The notes under the pieces are model-generated. The model searched no databases, had not been told where the DNA came from, and worked only from the letters and a program-made list of their open reading frames with translations. Both the position numbers and the translations under genes were made by a program. Shown piece after piece: positions 13,011 through 18,730 of a stretch of 20,193 bases of DNA. Origin of the DNA: a virus; the IMG/VR virus record IMGVR_UViG_3300035670_001489, positions 1 to 20,193 of that record; one strand, written 5' to 3'. Within the stretch, counting starts at the first letter, position 1. Each line of letters begins with the position of its first letter.

Positions 13011-13238
13011 ATGGCTCCTAACAACGCCCACCTTATTGTTTTGGGGGAGATGCTTGTTGCGTCCGCTTTCGAGGATTTTGAGCGGACAGCAGAGAACATT
13101 CAGGAGATGCACACAACTGAAGAGGGAGCCGAGATGCTACGGCGTATTGTACGTGACGACCTTGGCGGGGCGGCTGATGTTGTCTCGGCTGCTCTGTGGC
13201 CAAGTATCCAGTTTGCAGACTGTTGCTTTCCGCTGTAA
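13011..13238 (+). CDS. Small hypothetical helical protein (75 aa)
   Basis: A 75-residue acidic, helical protein (MAPNNAHLIVLGEMLVASAF...), starting 5 bases after the secreted-protein stop. The ATG at 13011 is preferred to earlier in-frame starts, which would overlap the secreted protein gene. A different-frame ORF across 13006-13266 was judged a shadow. Function unknown. Confidence 0.6.
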   Translation: MAPNNAHLIVLGEMLVASAFEDFERTAENIQEMHTTEEGAEMLRRIVRDDLGGAADVVSAALWPSIQFADCCFPL

Positions 13239-13241
13239 AAT
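13213..13241 (+). promoter_or_regulatory. Putative promoter TTGCAG-N17-TAAAAT
   Basis: TTGCAG at 13213-13218, 17-base spacer, TAAAAT at 13236-13241, overlapping the end of the upstream gene. It is positioned to drive the 13263-14088 group. The local sequence CCAGTTTGCAGACTG recurs at 14073. Confidence 0.5.
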
Positions 13242-13262
13242 ACTGTTGGCAAACTTTCGCGA

Positions 13263-13601
13263 ATGACTCAAATGACTGAGAATCACCCGATTACTCCACC
13301 GCCGGAGCTGGTGCGCCAGTGGATGGAGCGCACAGAGTACGACGAACACACATGGTTCTACGAAAGTTACATAGCGGAGCAAGCCGCTCGATGGGGTGCA
13401 GACCAGGAGCTGGAGGCGTGCTGTGCGCTGATGGACGACTGGGGTCTTGATGGCGAAGACCTGATGCTGTGCCGGCGCCCCAAGCCGCTGAGCTTGAAGG
13501 AGCAGGCGCTTGAAGCTTTGGATGAAGAGCAGGCTGAGCTGAGCATACAGAACTACAAGCTCATCCGCGCTGTACTTGAATCTTTACCCGATCATGAGTA
13601 G
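13263..13601 (+). CDS. Synechococcus/cyanophage-type hypothetical protein (HPITPPPELV family)
   Basis: A 112-residue acidic, helical protein. HPITPPPELVRQW, WGADQELEACCALM and RRPKPLSLKEQALEAL are hallmarks I associate with a small protein family of marine Synechococcus genomes and their phages. Function is unknown, but it is the best host marker in the window. Either the ATG at 13263 or the one at 13272 could start it; the second gives MTENHPITPPP. It leads a three-gene group. Confidence 0.78.
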   Translation: MTQMTENHPITPPPELVRQWMERTEYDEHTWFYESYIAEQAARWGADQELEACCALMDDWGLDGEDLMLCRRPKPLSLKEQALEALDEEQAELSIQNYKLIRAVLESLPDHE

Positions 13602-13615
13602 TCGCTTCCACTTCC

Positions 13616-13849
13616 ATGTCTGACAAAAAATCAACCAAGAAAATTGAACGCTACAAACTTGAAACAGCTTTTGTTTCTTTGGCAGACTATGACGTAACGG
13701 TCAAGGGTGATGACTTCATGGAGATGTCTATGTGGCACAACGGTGAGGGCTTTGATGTCATCCTCAACAGCAATGGCGAGCAGCGCTTTGGTCTGACATG
13801 GGGGCAGTACAAAGCGCTTAAGACCCTTGTGAAAGAGTTGGACGGTTAA
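13616..13849 (+). CDS. Small hypothetical protein (77 aa)
   Basis: A 77-residue protein with a Lys-rich start (MSDKKSTKKIERYKLETAF...) and a beta-rich body (MSMWHNGEGFDVILNSNGEQ), ending in a helix. It overlaps the next gene by one base in a TAATG. Not recognised. Confidence 0.65.
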   Translation: MSDKKSTKKIERYKLETAFVSLADYDVTVKGDDFMEMSMWHNGEGFDVILNSNGEQRFGLTWGQYKALKTLVKELDG

Positions 13850-14088
13850 TGACTGAACTTTCACCCGCCGCACAAGCTGTGCTAGATGCTTTTACTGAGG
13901 ACAACTGTTTACATGACTGGAAGCATAACCACTACAACATTGAAGCTTTAGCTGCCGCCCTGCGAGCTGCTGCTGATCAGGTAGTTCCAAAAGATGTGGA
14001 TCCCTCGGGAGATTGGACAGACAAAGATGAAGTGAGGTACCAGCTCTTTGCCATCGCCACCGAGCTTGAAGTCCAGTTTGCAGACTGA
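13849..14088 (+). CDS. Cyanobacteria/cyanophage-type hypothetical protein (ALAAALRAAADQVVP family)
   Basis: A 79-residue protein. The LSPAAQAVLDAF start, ALAAALRAAADQVVP centre and QLFAIATELE end are typical of small proteins repeated in Synechococcus/Cyanobium genomes and cyanophages; function unknown. It supports a cyanobacterial host. Start codon overlaps the preceding stop. Confidence 0.75.
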   Translation: MTELSPAAQAVLDAFTEDNCLHDWKHNHYNIEALAAALRAAADQVVPKDVDPSGDWTDKDEVRYQLFAIATELEVQFAD

Positions 14089-14093
14089 CCTCC

Positions 14094-14122
14094 TTTACAA
14101 TCCAGGTAGGATGAGCCATACT
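14094..14122 (+). promoter_or_regulatory. Sigma-70-like promoter TTTACA-N17-CATACT with spacer inverted repeat
   Basis: TTTACA at 14094-14099, 17-base spacer, CATACT at 14117-14122. The spacer contains ATCC-AGGTA-GGAT (14100-14112). The following sequence TAGTTTAGTTCA contains the TTCA motif a few bases later than usual. It drives the ArdA-like gene. Confidence 0.7.
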
Positions 14123-14152
14123 TAGTTTAGTTCACTCAACCCCGAACCTTCC

Positions 14153-14572
14153 ATGCCTGTCACTCTTACTACCAATTGGAAAGAAACCCTGGAGCCTCTG
14201 ACCGTAGAGGTCATTGAGGCTTTTCTTGAGAACAACTACGCCCTCGACGACATGTTGGTGTTCGTGGACGAGCACAACGAAAAAGACTTCCGCTTCTTCT
14301 ACGAAGACTATGTGAGGCTGGGTGAGGAATTTGGGTTTGAGCCCGTGGATGCTTTCATCAATGAGGTGGCCGATGTGGACGACTTGGATCGCTTTGAACG
14401 TGCCTACATCGGTGAGTACTCATCGCCCGCTCGCATGGCAGAGGACTATCTGTCCAGCGAGGTTGACCGTCTGAGCTATATGATTGTTGTGGATTGGGAG
14501 GCGACCTCCGAATATTTACTGGACCACGATGTGGACCGCCAGGGTGATTTCTATTTCCGGTGTTCGTACTGA
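14153..14572 (+). CDS. ArdA-like antirestriction protein
   Basis: A 139-residue, very acidic protein. The segments FGFEPVDAFINEV (60-72), DLDRFERAYIGEYSSPARMAED (77-98), YMIVVDWEATSEYLL (109-123) and GDFYFR (131-136) match ArdA antirestriction proteins, elongated DNA mimics that occupy the DNA-binding surface of type I restriction enzymes. It is a little shorter than many ArdA proteins (about 160-180 residues), with a shortened N-terminal domain. It has its own TTTACA-N17-CATACT promoter, suggesting early expression on infection. The leader reads CCCGAACCTTCC before the ATG, with no SD. Confidence 0.83.
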   Translation: MPVTLTTNWKETLEPLTVEVIEAFLENNYALDDMLVFVDEHNEKDFRFFYEDYVRLGEEFGFEPVDAFINEVADVDDLDRFERAYIGEYSSPARMAEDYLSSEVDRLSYMIVVDWEATSEYLLDHDVDRQGDFYFRCSY

Positions 14573-14582
14573 GAAAGTCCGA

Positions 14583-14623
14583 GGCGGCGAAGCCGCCAAT
14601 GTAAAATGTTTCCGTCAGGAAAC
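14583..14623 (+). terminator. Terminator-like hairpin and second hairpin downstream of ardA-like gene
   Basis: GGCGGC-GAA-GCCGCC (14583-14597) is a tight GC stem 10 bases after the stop codon but lacks a T-run. A second stem, GTTTCC-GTCA-GGAAAC (14608-14623), follows. Between them TAAAAT (14602-14607) could be a -10 for the next gene. Confidence 0.5.
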
Positions 14624-14651
14624 TGCCAGACATCACGCTGCTTTTGCTAAC

Positions 14652-14891
14652 ATGGACCTCTCCGACCTAACTTTCTACAAGCATCCCGCTGGCTTTCAAG
14701 CGGTTGCTAATTTCCCTAACAGCTACGGTCTCTCAATCATTCCCGAGTCCGACGGAAAACACTACGAGGTTGCCGTTCTGAAAGATGGTTTTATAACGTA
14801 CGAGTCTGGTTTGACGGAAGACGTGTTTCGTTTCGTTACAGTCGACTCCGTTGACGACATCGCGGCTGTTGCCTCCCGTCTGCAAGCATGA
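14652..14891 (+). CDS. Small conserved phage protein, 'YKHPAGFQAV..FPNSYGLSII' type (79 aa)
   Basis: A 79-residue beta-rich protein. The pattern LTFYKHPAGFQAVANFPNSY followed by EVAVLKDG and TEDVFRF is one I have seen in small proteins of many tailed phages; function unknown. The ATG at 14652 gives the conserved N-terminus, so the longer reading from 14484, which overlaps the ArdA gene, is rejected. It is coupled by ATGA to the next gene. Confidence 0.72.
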   Translation: MDLSDLTFYKHPAGFQAVANFPNSYGLSIIPESDGKHYEVAVLKDGFITYESGLTEDVFRFVTVDSVDDIAAVASRLQA

Positions 14892-15061
14892 AAGGTGTTA
14901 TCCTCGTCTGTCTCTTCTACGGTTCCCTTCCTTTCCTTGTTCTGGCTCTCTTCTCTCTCTTGTCTTCAGGCTTCCCTGTGTTTCCTTTGATTGTTGGTGG
15001 GGTCATGGCTGCTGTTGCGCACCGAGGTAAGGGTCAGAGGGGGAGTCACTACCAGAGGTGA
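14888..15061 (+). CDS. Small two-span membrane protein (57 aa)
   Basis: A 57-residue protein with two hydrophobic segments (about 3-26 and 29-44) and a basic C-terminus (HRGKGQRGSHYQR) that would stay in the cytoplasm. Its start overlaps the previous stop. Function unknown. Confidence 0.6.
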   Translation: MKGVILVCLFYGSLPFLVLALFSLLSSGFPVFPLIVGGVMAAVAHRGKGQRGSHYQR

Positions 15062-15071
15062 CCCTCCCTCC

Positions 15072-15100
15072 TTTACAAGCGAGCCAAAAGGCCGTATAGT
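15072..15100 (+). promoter_or_regulatory. Sigma-70-like promoter TTTACA-N17-TATAGT
   Basis: TTTACA at 15072-15077, 17-base spacer, TATAGT at 15095-15100, then TCA-TTCA. AGGTGACC at 15056-15063 occupies the same distance as the AACTGGAC box of other promoters, but matches it only loosely. It drives the DUF932 gene. Confidence 0.75.
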
Positions 15101-15109
15101 TCATTCATC

Positions 15110-15129
15110 GGCCGGTTCAAGGCCGGTTC
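15110..15129 (+). repeat. Tandem 9-base direct repeat in the DUF932 leader
   Basis: GGCCGGTTC occurs at 15110-15118 and 15121-15129, an 11-base period, just after the promoter. It could be an operator with two sites on one face of the helix, or a chance leader sequence. Confidence 0.5.
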
Positions 15130-15152
15130 CAACCTTCATTCCCTGAAACATC

Positions 15153-15986
15153 ATGGCTACCTTCGCAATCACTAACGACCTCAACTGGCAAGTGGAGAAG
15201 CGTGCTCTCTCTTTCCTCGGCAACGATGGCTCTCCAGTTGCAATCAACGAAAAAGTAGCTGTGGTCCGTAGTGACACTGGCGCCTTCCTCGGTGCAGTCA
15301 GCCCTGACTACGAGGTTGTTCAGAACAGTGTGTTGCTTGGTATGGTCCAGCCACTGGTTGACGAAGGGTTGCTGGAAATGAGGAATGTTGGCTACCTGAA
15401 TGGCGGCGCCCGTGTGTTCGTTCAAGCTGTTGTGAACGAAGAGTTTACTGTGGCGGGTGATTCTTATAAGTCTTTCATCACTTTGCTTAACGGTCACATT
15501 GGTAATAACTCCGTGGCAATTGGCCCCAGCAACGTCCGGGTCATTTGTGGCAACACTTTCTCCATGTCCTACAGCCAGATTGGAGAGAAGTTTCGTCATA
15601 GTGCTGGCGTAAATGAGCGTGTGCTGGAGAGCAAGGCTGTGCTGGAATATGTAAATGGTGCAATGGCGCAGTATGCCAAGTATATGGAGCCGCTGGCTCT
15701 GGCACCCTGCAGCAGCGTTCAGTTTCGCAATGCCCTGGAGGTTATCTACGACAAAGATGTGAAGGATATGCGCGCTTCTTTCGTCGACCAGCTTAACTCG
15801 CTGTTTTATAGTGGAGCGGGGAATGAAGGTAAGACATACGCGGATGCCTTTAACGCTGTGACCGACTACAATAGCAACCAGTCACGGAAGACGGCCGAGG
15901 GTCGCTTTAACTACAGCAACTTTGGTTCGGGTGCTCGGGTGGCCCAACGGGCGATGGCAGTGCTGTCAGAGTTGGCTGCTGTCTGA
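15153..15986 (+). CDS. DUF932-family phage/plasmid protein
   Basis: A 277-residue protein matching the DUF932 (phage/plasmid-like) family. Diagnostic stretches are NEKVAVVRSDTGAFLGAVS followed by DYEVVQN, GGARVFVQA, LLNGHIGNNSVAIGPSNVRV and ICGNTFSMS, then KFRHSAGVNERVLESK. The family is common on phages and plasmids; its biochemical function is not established. It is slightly shorter than many members but complete. It has a strong promoter and a structured leader, and a terminator follows. No SD is visible (leader ends GAAACATC). Confidence 0.85.
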   Translation: MATFAITNDLNWQVEKRALSFLGNDGSPVAINEKVAVVRSDTGAFLGAVSPDYEVVQNSVLLGMVQPLVDEGLLEMRNVGYLNGGARVFVQAVVNEEFTVAGDSYKSFITLLNGHIGNNSVAIGPSNVRVICGNTFSMSYSQIGEKFRHSAGVNERVLESKAVLEYVNGAMAQYAKYMEPLALAPCSSVQFRNALEVIYDKDVKDMRASFVDQLNSLFYSGAGNEGKTYADAFNAVTDYNSNQSRKTAEGRFNYSNFGSGARVAQRAMAVLSELAAV

Positions 15987-15994
15987 CGGCTGTC

Positions 15995-16010
15995 CGTCCT
16001 GAGCAGGACG
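15995..16010. repeat. Short palindrome CGTCCTG-AG-CAGGACG
   Basis: Perfect 7-base arms with a 2-base centre, 9 bases after the DUF932 stop. The loop is too tight for a normal terminator; it may be a protein-binding site. Confidence 0.4.
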
Positions 16011-16036
16011 TTAAAAGGCTCGGTTTCGGGGTTTCG

Positions 16037-16067
16037 GAGGGTGGCTGCGGTTGCGGTCACCCTCTTT
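16037..16067 (+). terminator. Probable Rho-independent terminator after DUF932 gene
   Basis: GAGGGTG (16037-16043) pairs with CACCCTC (16058-16064) around a 14-base loop, followed by TTTCT. Stem is perfect over 7 bp; the T-run is short. Confidence 0.6.
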
Positions 16068-16107
16068 CTATGCGTAGGGGTAAAAGCCCACAGCTAAATT
16101 ACCACGA

Positions 16108-16272
16108 ATGGCTTTATCCCAAGAGCAACTTGAACACCGTTTCCATTTGCGGGCGATGGATCTTATTTATGAGGCTGCTTTAGCAGGGAGAGAATTGGGT
16201 GAGAAAGTTGCTTATGCGAAAGCTGTGAATGAGTGGAACCGGAAGCTTTACAATCGGCGGAATCGGGTATAA
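16108..16272 (+). CDS. Small hypothetical helical protein (54 aa)
   Basis: A 54-residue basic, helical protein starting MALSQEQLEHRFHLRAMDLI and ending EWNRKLYNRRNRV. It lies between the DUF932 terminator and the next promoter, whose -10 (TATAAT) overlaps its stop codon. Function unknown. Confidence 0.6.
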   Translation: MALSQEQLEHRFHLRAMDLIYEAALAGRELGEKVAYAKAVNEWNRKLYNRRNRV

Positions 16273-16273
16273 T
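16247..16273 (+). promoter_or_regulatory. Promoter TTTACA-N15-TATAAT
   Basis: A consensus TATAAT (16268-16273) with TTTACA (16247-16252) 15 bases upstream, inside the end of the preceding gene. The short spacer resembles the promoter at 8813. Transcription would start near 16280, just before a long stem-loop. Confidence 0.55.
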
Positions 16274-16282
16274 TTGCTTAAC

Positions 16283-16332
16283 GCTGGGGTGTGGTTGGAA
16301 GAGCGCAACTTCCTTGAGGGCCACACTCCAGC
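16283..16332 (+). ncRNA. Two-tier stem-loop at the mRNA 5' end (structured leader)
   Basis: GCTGGGGTGTGG (16283-16294) pairs with CCACACTCCAGC (16321-16332): 12 bp with one G-U. Inside it, GGAAG (16297-16301) pairs with CTTCC (16309-16313). It starts a few bases after the predicted transcription start and ends 33 bases before the ATG at 16366. It could stabilise the mRNA or be a small regulatory RNA; the strength of the pairing makes chance unlikely. Confidence 0.55.
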
Positions 16333-16365
16333 CCCTCAAAATCAAAAGCGCAATGTTATTTGAAG

Positions 16366-16545
16366 ATGACGGATTCCCAGAAAGAATTTAAGCGTCAACT
16401 CGCCGTCTTAGAGCATTGCCTGCTACTTGGTATGCTTTACTATGACGAAGGAAGAAAAGGGCGGGGAGAGCGCTATCTGCTCCTCGCCCAGCAATACTAT
16501 AAGGCAGCAGTTGAGCAAGCACGAAGCGGAAGTACGTTGCTATAA
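16366..16545 (+). CDS. Small hypothetical helical protein (59 aa)
   Basis: A 59-residue helical protein (MTDSQKEFKRQLAVLEHCLL...), probably a two-helix hairpin. It follows the 16283-16332 stem-loop. The TTG at 16360 is in frame, but ATG at 16366 is preferred. It overlaps the following ORF. Function unknown. Confidence 0.55.
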   Translation: MTDSQKEFKRQLAVLEHCLLLGMLYYDEGRKGRGERYLLLAQQYYKAAVEQARSGSTLL

Positions 16546-17080
16546 AGAGAGGCGTCCCGAGGGTGTTTGTGTTGTTGCTGCTTTGAAAGCAGAAGAGTAC
16601 CCGGATTTGCTTTCCATTCGGGCAGCAGAAGAAAGATTGTATATTTGGGACCGTGTTATTCGTTGGTTTGAGTTGCTTTGCTGGTTTGCCGGTAAGTTGG
16701 AAGAAGCGGAATATTCGGGTGAGCGCCATAGTTTTATTCAGCTGGCACGTGCTTTTTCTCGGTCTGATGTTTCTATCCGGGAATGGCGGAACGCATTCTC
16801 CTACTTTGGGATTGAGGCCCACCAGAAAGTTTGGTTCCCTGTGAAAGGTGAAAGGAATATACGTGAGATTGAAGCTGCTTTGCGGGCTTTAGCTCAAGGT
16901 GATTGGTTGCTTGCAACTGAATTGGAAAGAGTTGTTAAGGCAAGCTCGAAGACTGCTGTATATAAAAAAGCGAAAGGAGAGTTGGAGCAGAGGGGATGGA
17001 AGTGGGGGCAGAAAAAAGTAAAAGGAAGAGTACTAAAGGTTATTTTGCTGCCAGAGGTAACCGTGGACGTCAAAGATTGA
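16511..17080 (+). CDS. Hypothetical protein with C-terminal winged-helix-like region (about 189 aa)
   Basis: The reading frame is open from 16427 to 17080, but there is no in-frame ATG after 16442. A TTG at 16511, with AAGG upstream, gives the least overlap with the preceding gene, so I choose it with low confidence. The product is helical and basic. SDVSIREWRNAF and the C-terminal ASSKTAVYKKAKGELEQRGW with ILLPE resemble a helix-turn-helix followed by a wing, so DNA binding is plausible. Its last codons (17055-17071) contain one arm of a 17-base inverted repeat. Confidence 0.55.
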   Translation: MSKHEAEVRCYKERRPEGVCVVAALKAEEYPDLLSIRAAEERLYIWDRVIRWFELLCWFAGKLEEAEYSGERHSFIQLARAFSRSDVSIREWRNAFSYFGIEAHQKVWFPVKGERNIREIEAALRALAQGDWLLATELERVVKASSKTAVYKKAKGELEQRGWKWGQKKVKGRVLKVILLPEVTVDVKD

Positions 17081-17209
17081 GAAGAGAGATGCTTTCTAAT
17101 TCTATCGCGAAAGAAAAAGAGAGAGAACATTTGCATTCTCTCTCTTAAAGTAGAAACAAGAATAGAAAGAGTGAGAGTTGTTTATAATTATCGACGTCCA
17201 CGGTTACCT
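17055..17209. repeat. 17-base perfect inverted repeat flanking an AT-rich spacer
   Basis: 17055-17071 (AGGTAACCGTGGACGTC) is the exact reverse complement of 17193-17209, with 121 bases between. The left arm is inside the end of a gene; the right arm is intergenic. The spacer is AT-rich and contains a perfect 11-bp hairpin. It could be a recombination site, a long RNA hairpin, or the ends of a small inserted element. Confidence 0.75.
17117..17146 (+). terminator. 11-bp A/G-rich hairpin inside the inverted-repeat spacer
   Basis: AAGAGAGAGAA (17117-17127), loop CATTTGCA, TTCTCTCTCTT (17136-17146). The stem is perfect, and weak in GC. It may terminate transcription of the upstream gene, with AAAG rather than a T-run following. 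Confidence 0.45.
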
Positions 17210-17221
17210 TTTCTCTAGCTT

Positions 17222-17236
17222 TCAAGGTCACCTTGA
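17222..17236. repeat. 15-base palindrome TCAAGGT-C-ACCTTGA
   Basis: Perfect 7-base arms about one centre base, just upstream of the AAGTGGAC box and promoter at 17238-17282. It is a candidate operator for a dimeric regulator. Confidence 0.5.
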
Positions 17237-17237
17237 G

Positions 17238-17282
17238 AAGTGGACCTAGGGGCTTTACAACGCCACCGCAAGGCGGCATACT
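17238..17282 (+). promoter_or_regulatory. Composite promoter: AAGTGGAC box, TTTACA-N17-CATACT
   Basis: AAGTGGAC at 17238-17245 lies exactly 31 bases before CATACT (17277-17282). This promoter also has TTTACA (17254-17259) with a 17-base spacer containing CGCC...GGCG. TGG-TTCA follows the -10. It drives the NUMOD4/HNH gene. Confidence 0.75.
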
Positions 17283-17306
17283 TGGTTCAAGTTTACCCCT
17301 CGCCTC

Positions 17307-17711
17307 ATGTCCCCGGTCACCTGGAAGACGATACCTGGCTTTAGCCGCTATGAGGCAAACGAGCTGGGCGAAATTCGCAACCAGCGGACAGGTAAAGTTC
17401 TAAAGACCTGGGCGAAGAGCGCGAGATGGAAGCGGCAGAAAATCCAACTGGTAGACGACGAAGGCCAAGTCAAAGGCGGTCTTACTTTGTCCCGTATAGT
17501 TTGCGCTGCGAAAGAAGAGCGCTGGCCGGAAGAATATGAGCACACGTGTCACATTGACGGAGATTGCACTAACGACCAAATGTATAACCTTCGCTTCTCA
17601 GACATTATAAATAATGCCATCGATGAAGTTGAAGTAGGAAGGAAGGAAACCTCGAAGCAATACGTGGAGCTTGCGATTGAGAGGTTGCTGGCGCTGAAGG
17701 AGCAGCTTTAG
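17307..17711 (+). CDS. NUMOD4/HNH-type homing endonuclease-like protein
   Basis: A 134-residue protein. W6-K-x-I-P-G-F-S-R-Y-E-A-N-E-L-G-E-I-R-N (6-25) followed by TGKVLK is a typical NUMOD4 module. HTCHIDGDCTNDQMYNLRFS (79-98) with II-N-N matches the HNH_3 consensus 'H.DGd..NN...NLrw.t...N', with H82 and N88/N94 as likely catalytic residues. The first HNH His may be H79. It is short for the family but has both parts. Unlike many homing endonucleases it has a strong dedicated promoter. Confidence 0.8.
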   Translation: MSPVTWKTIPGFSRYEANELGEIRNQRTGKVLKTWAKSARWKRQKIQLVDDEGQVKGGLTLSRIVCAAKEERWPEEYEHTCHIDGDCTNDQMYNLRFSDIINNAIDEVEVGRKETSKQYVELAIERLLALKEQL

Positions 17712-17735
17712 GGGTCACCTTGCCAACCGGCCTCC

Positions 17736-17764
17736 TTGCCTTTTCTCCGAAAAGGCGGTATATT
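17736..17764 (+). promoter_or_regulatory. Promoter TTGCCT-N17-TATATT overlapping a 7-bp hairpin
   Basis: TTGCCT at 17736-17741, 17-base spacer, TATATT at 17759-17764. GCCTTTT (17738-17744) and AAAAGGC (17750-17756) form a perfect stem occupying most of the promoter, so a terminator of the upstream HNH gene and the promoter of the next gene may be one element. Confidence 0.6.
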
Positions 17765-17809
17765 TAGTCCATGGGCGGTGCTTTCGCTGCCCGCAACCCC
17801 CGAACCTCC

Positions 17810-18031
17810 ATGTCCCAGACTGCTTTGCCTTGCTACACTGTTTACGACCAAGAGTGCGAGTACGAGCCTGCGGCGAGAGTTACCACCCTCTCCTGGTTTA
17901 ACATCGCTCGCTGCGCCCGGGAGCGCATGCACGCCAACTGCCACGATATTCACCGTTGGCGTGGAGAGCGCCGGTCGTTCTACTCCAGCCTCCGGGCAAT
18001 GCAGGTGGACACGAAGGAGTTGCTCGACTGA
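17810..18031 (+). CDS. Small hypothetical protein (73 aa)
   Basis: A 73-residue protein (MSQTALPCYTVYDQECEYEP...), with four Cys and an Arg-rich helical C-terminal half (RCARERMHANCHDIHRWRGE). The ATG at 17810 follows the local leader motif CCCCGAACCTCC; the earlier in-frame ATG at 17771 lies at the predicted transcription start and is rejected. Unit ends at a strong terminator. Confidence 0.7.
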   Translation: MSQTALPCYTVYDQECEYEPAARVTTLSWFNIARCARERMHANCHDIHRWRGERRSFYSSLRAMQVDTKELLD

Positions 18032-18040
18032 TTTTTCCAG

Positions 18041-18067
18041 GGGGGCTTTACAACAAGCCCCCTTTTT
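18041..18067 (+). terminator. Strong Rho-independent terminator with TTTACA spanning its loop
   Basis: GGGGGCTT (18041-18048), loop TACAAC, AAGCCCCC (18055-18062), then TTTTT: perfect 8-bp stem. The loop junction contains TTTACA (18047-18052), the local -35 hexamer, but the nearest -10-like TAAACT (18073-18078) is 20 bases away. Confidence 0.92.
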
Positions 18068-18072
18068 CACGG

Positions 18073-18078
18073 TAAACT
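18073..18078 (+). promoter_or_regulatory. Possible -10 hexamer TAAACT
   Basis: TAAACT followed by TTC-TTTG, before the 18103 gene whose leader ends CTCGGAACC. No good -35 at normal spacing and no AACTGGAC box 31 bases upstream. Low confidence, but the upstream terminator implies a promoter is needed here. Confidence 0.35.
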
Positions 18079-18102
18079 TTCTTTGTTCTTCACCTCGGAA
18101 CC

Positions 18103-18378
18103 ATGCCTACAATCCGCGAGCTTTACTCCGTGCTTCGTGCTACCAAGGGCCATATCACCGACGACTGCCGGGCGCACGAATTTGATGAGGAACCAGGGAT
18201 CCTTTTGACTGTGGGAATCTCGGAAGACGGTTCCTGGGACTACCAGCTTGGATGCAACGAGTACCACGGGGCTGCCTACTTTCACCCTCACTGGGTGGTT
18301 CAGTCGGTTTATCGCAACAGCAACTGCCGCCTGCTCGCCCGCGAAATTCGCTCCGAGTGGCCTACAGCCGGTTGCTAA
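18103..18378 (+). CDS. Hypothetical protein (91 aa)
   Basis: A 91-residue protein with a helical start (MPTIRELYSVLRATKGHI), a strand-rich centre (ILLTVGISEDGSWDYQLG) and many His/Tyr residues (YHGAAYFHPHW) near 55-64. The pattern suggests a small mixed alpha/beta accessory protein. No SD. The AACTGGAC box of the next promoter directly overlaps its end. Not recognised. Confidence 0.72.
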   Translation: MPTIRELYSVLRATKGHITDDCRAHEFDEEPGILLTVGISEDGSWDYQLGCNEYHGAAYFHPHWVVQSVYRNSNCRLLAREIRSEWPTAGC

Positions 18379-18422
18379 ACTGGACGCCGGGCGGCTCACG
18401 CTGCCCCTCCCCCATGTAAACT
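18378..18422 (+). promoter_or_regulatory. AACTGGAC-N31-TAAACT promoter
   Basis: AACTGGAC at 18378-18385, 31 bases, TAAACT at 18417-18422, then GCT-TTCA. The spacer contains a GGGC...GCCC inverted repeat. No -35 hexamer at the usual place (18394-18399 is GCTCAC), so the box probably replaces it. Confidence 0.65.
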
Positions 18423-18448
18423 GCTTTCAGTTCACCCCCGAACCAACC

Positions 18449-18685
18449 ATGCTTTCACCCTTTTCTCCCTACGCCTCCATCCTTGGTCTTCCCATCGACG
18501 ACGTTCCTGTCGTAGAGGGTAACATGCAGTACTTTGATGCGCCAGGCGATTTCTTCCTCGCGTACGACGTTGCTGCTTTGCGTTCTTGCGTGGTGGATTC
18601 CAACGGCTCCCGCCTGACAGAATGGCGCTGGAACCCTGGTTACGCGGTTTCTGACCTGAAAGAGGTAGTCCAGTCGAACAAGTGA
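18449..18685 (+). CDS. Hypothetical protein (78 aa)
   Basis: A 78-residue acidic protein (MLSPFSPYASILGLPIDDVP...), ending SDLKEVVQSNK. The ATG at 18449 follows a CCCCGAACCAACC leader; the longer frame from 18248 overlaps the previous gene and is rejected. Function unknown. Confidence 0.7.
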   Translation: MLSPFSPYASILGLPIDDVPVVEGNMQYFDAPGDFFLAYDVAALRSCVVDSNGSRLTEWRWNPGYAVSDLKEVVQSNK

Positions 18686-18695
18686 CCCTAAGGGG

Positions 18696-18724
18696 TTTAC
18701 AAGCGGCTCGGAACCGTGTATAGT
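18696..18724 (+). promoter_or_regulatory. Sigma-70-like promoter TTTACA-N17-TATAGT
   Basis: TTTACA at 18696-18701, 17-base spacer, TATAGT at 18719-18724, then TGG-TTCA. A loose version of the box, AAGTGACC, lies at 18680-18687, again 31 bases before the -10. Confidence 0.75.
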
Positions 18725-18730
18725 TGGTTC

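Noticed and set aside
13006-13266. Forward 86-aa frame in competition with the 13011 gene
   Set aside because: Its composition (many Arg, Cys, Leu, no clear fold) looks like an out-of-frame reading, and it runs through the promoter at 13213 into the next gene.
18047-18078. TTTACA and TAAACT as a normal sigma-70 promoter
   Set aside because: The spacer is 20 bases and the -35 is inside a terminator; kept only as a weak -10.
17736-18185. Forward 149-aa frame spanning two units
   Set aside because: It reads through a promoter and a textbook terminator and overlaps two better-supported genes in other frames.
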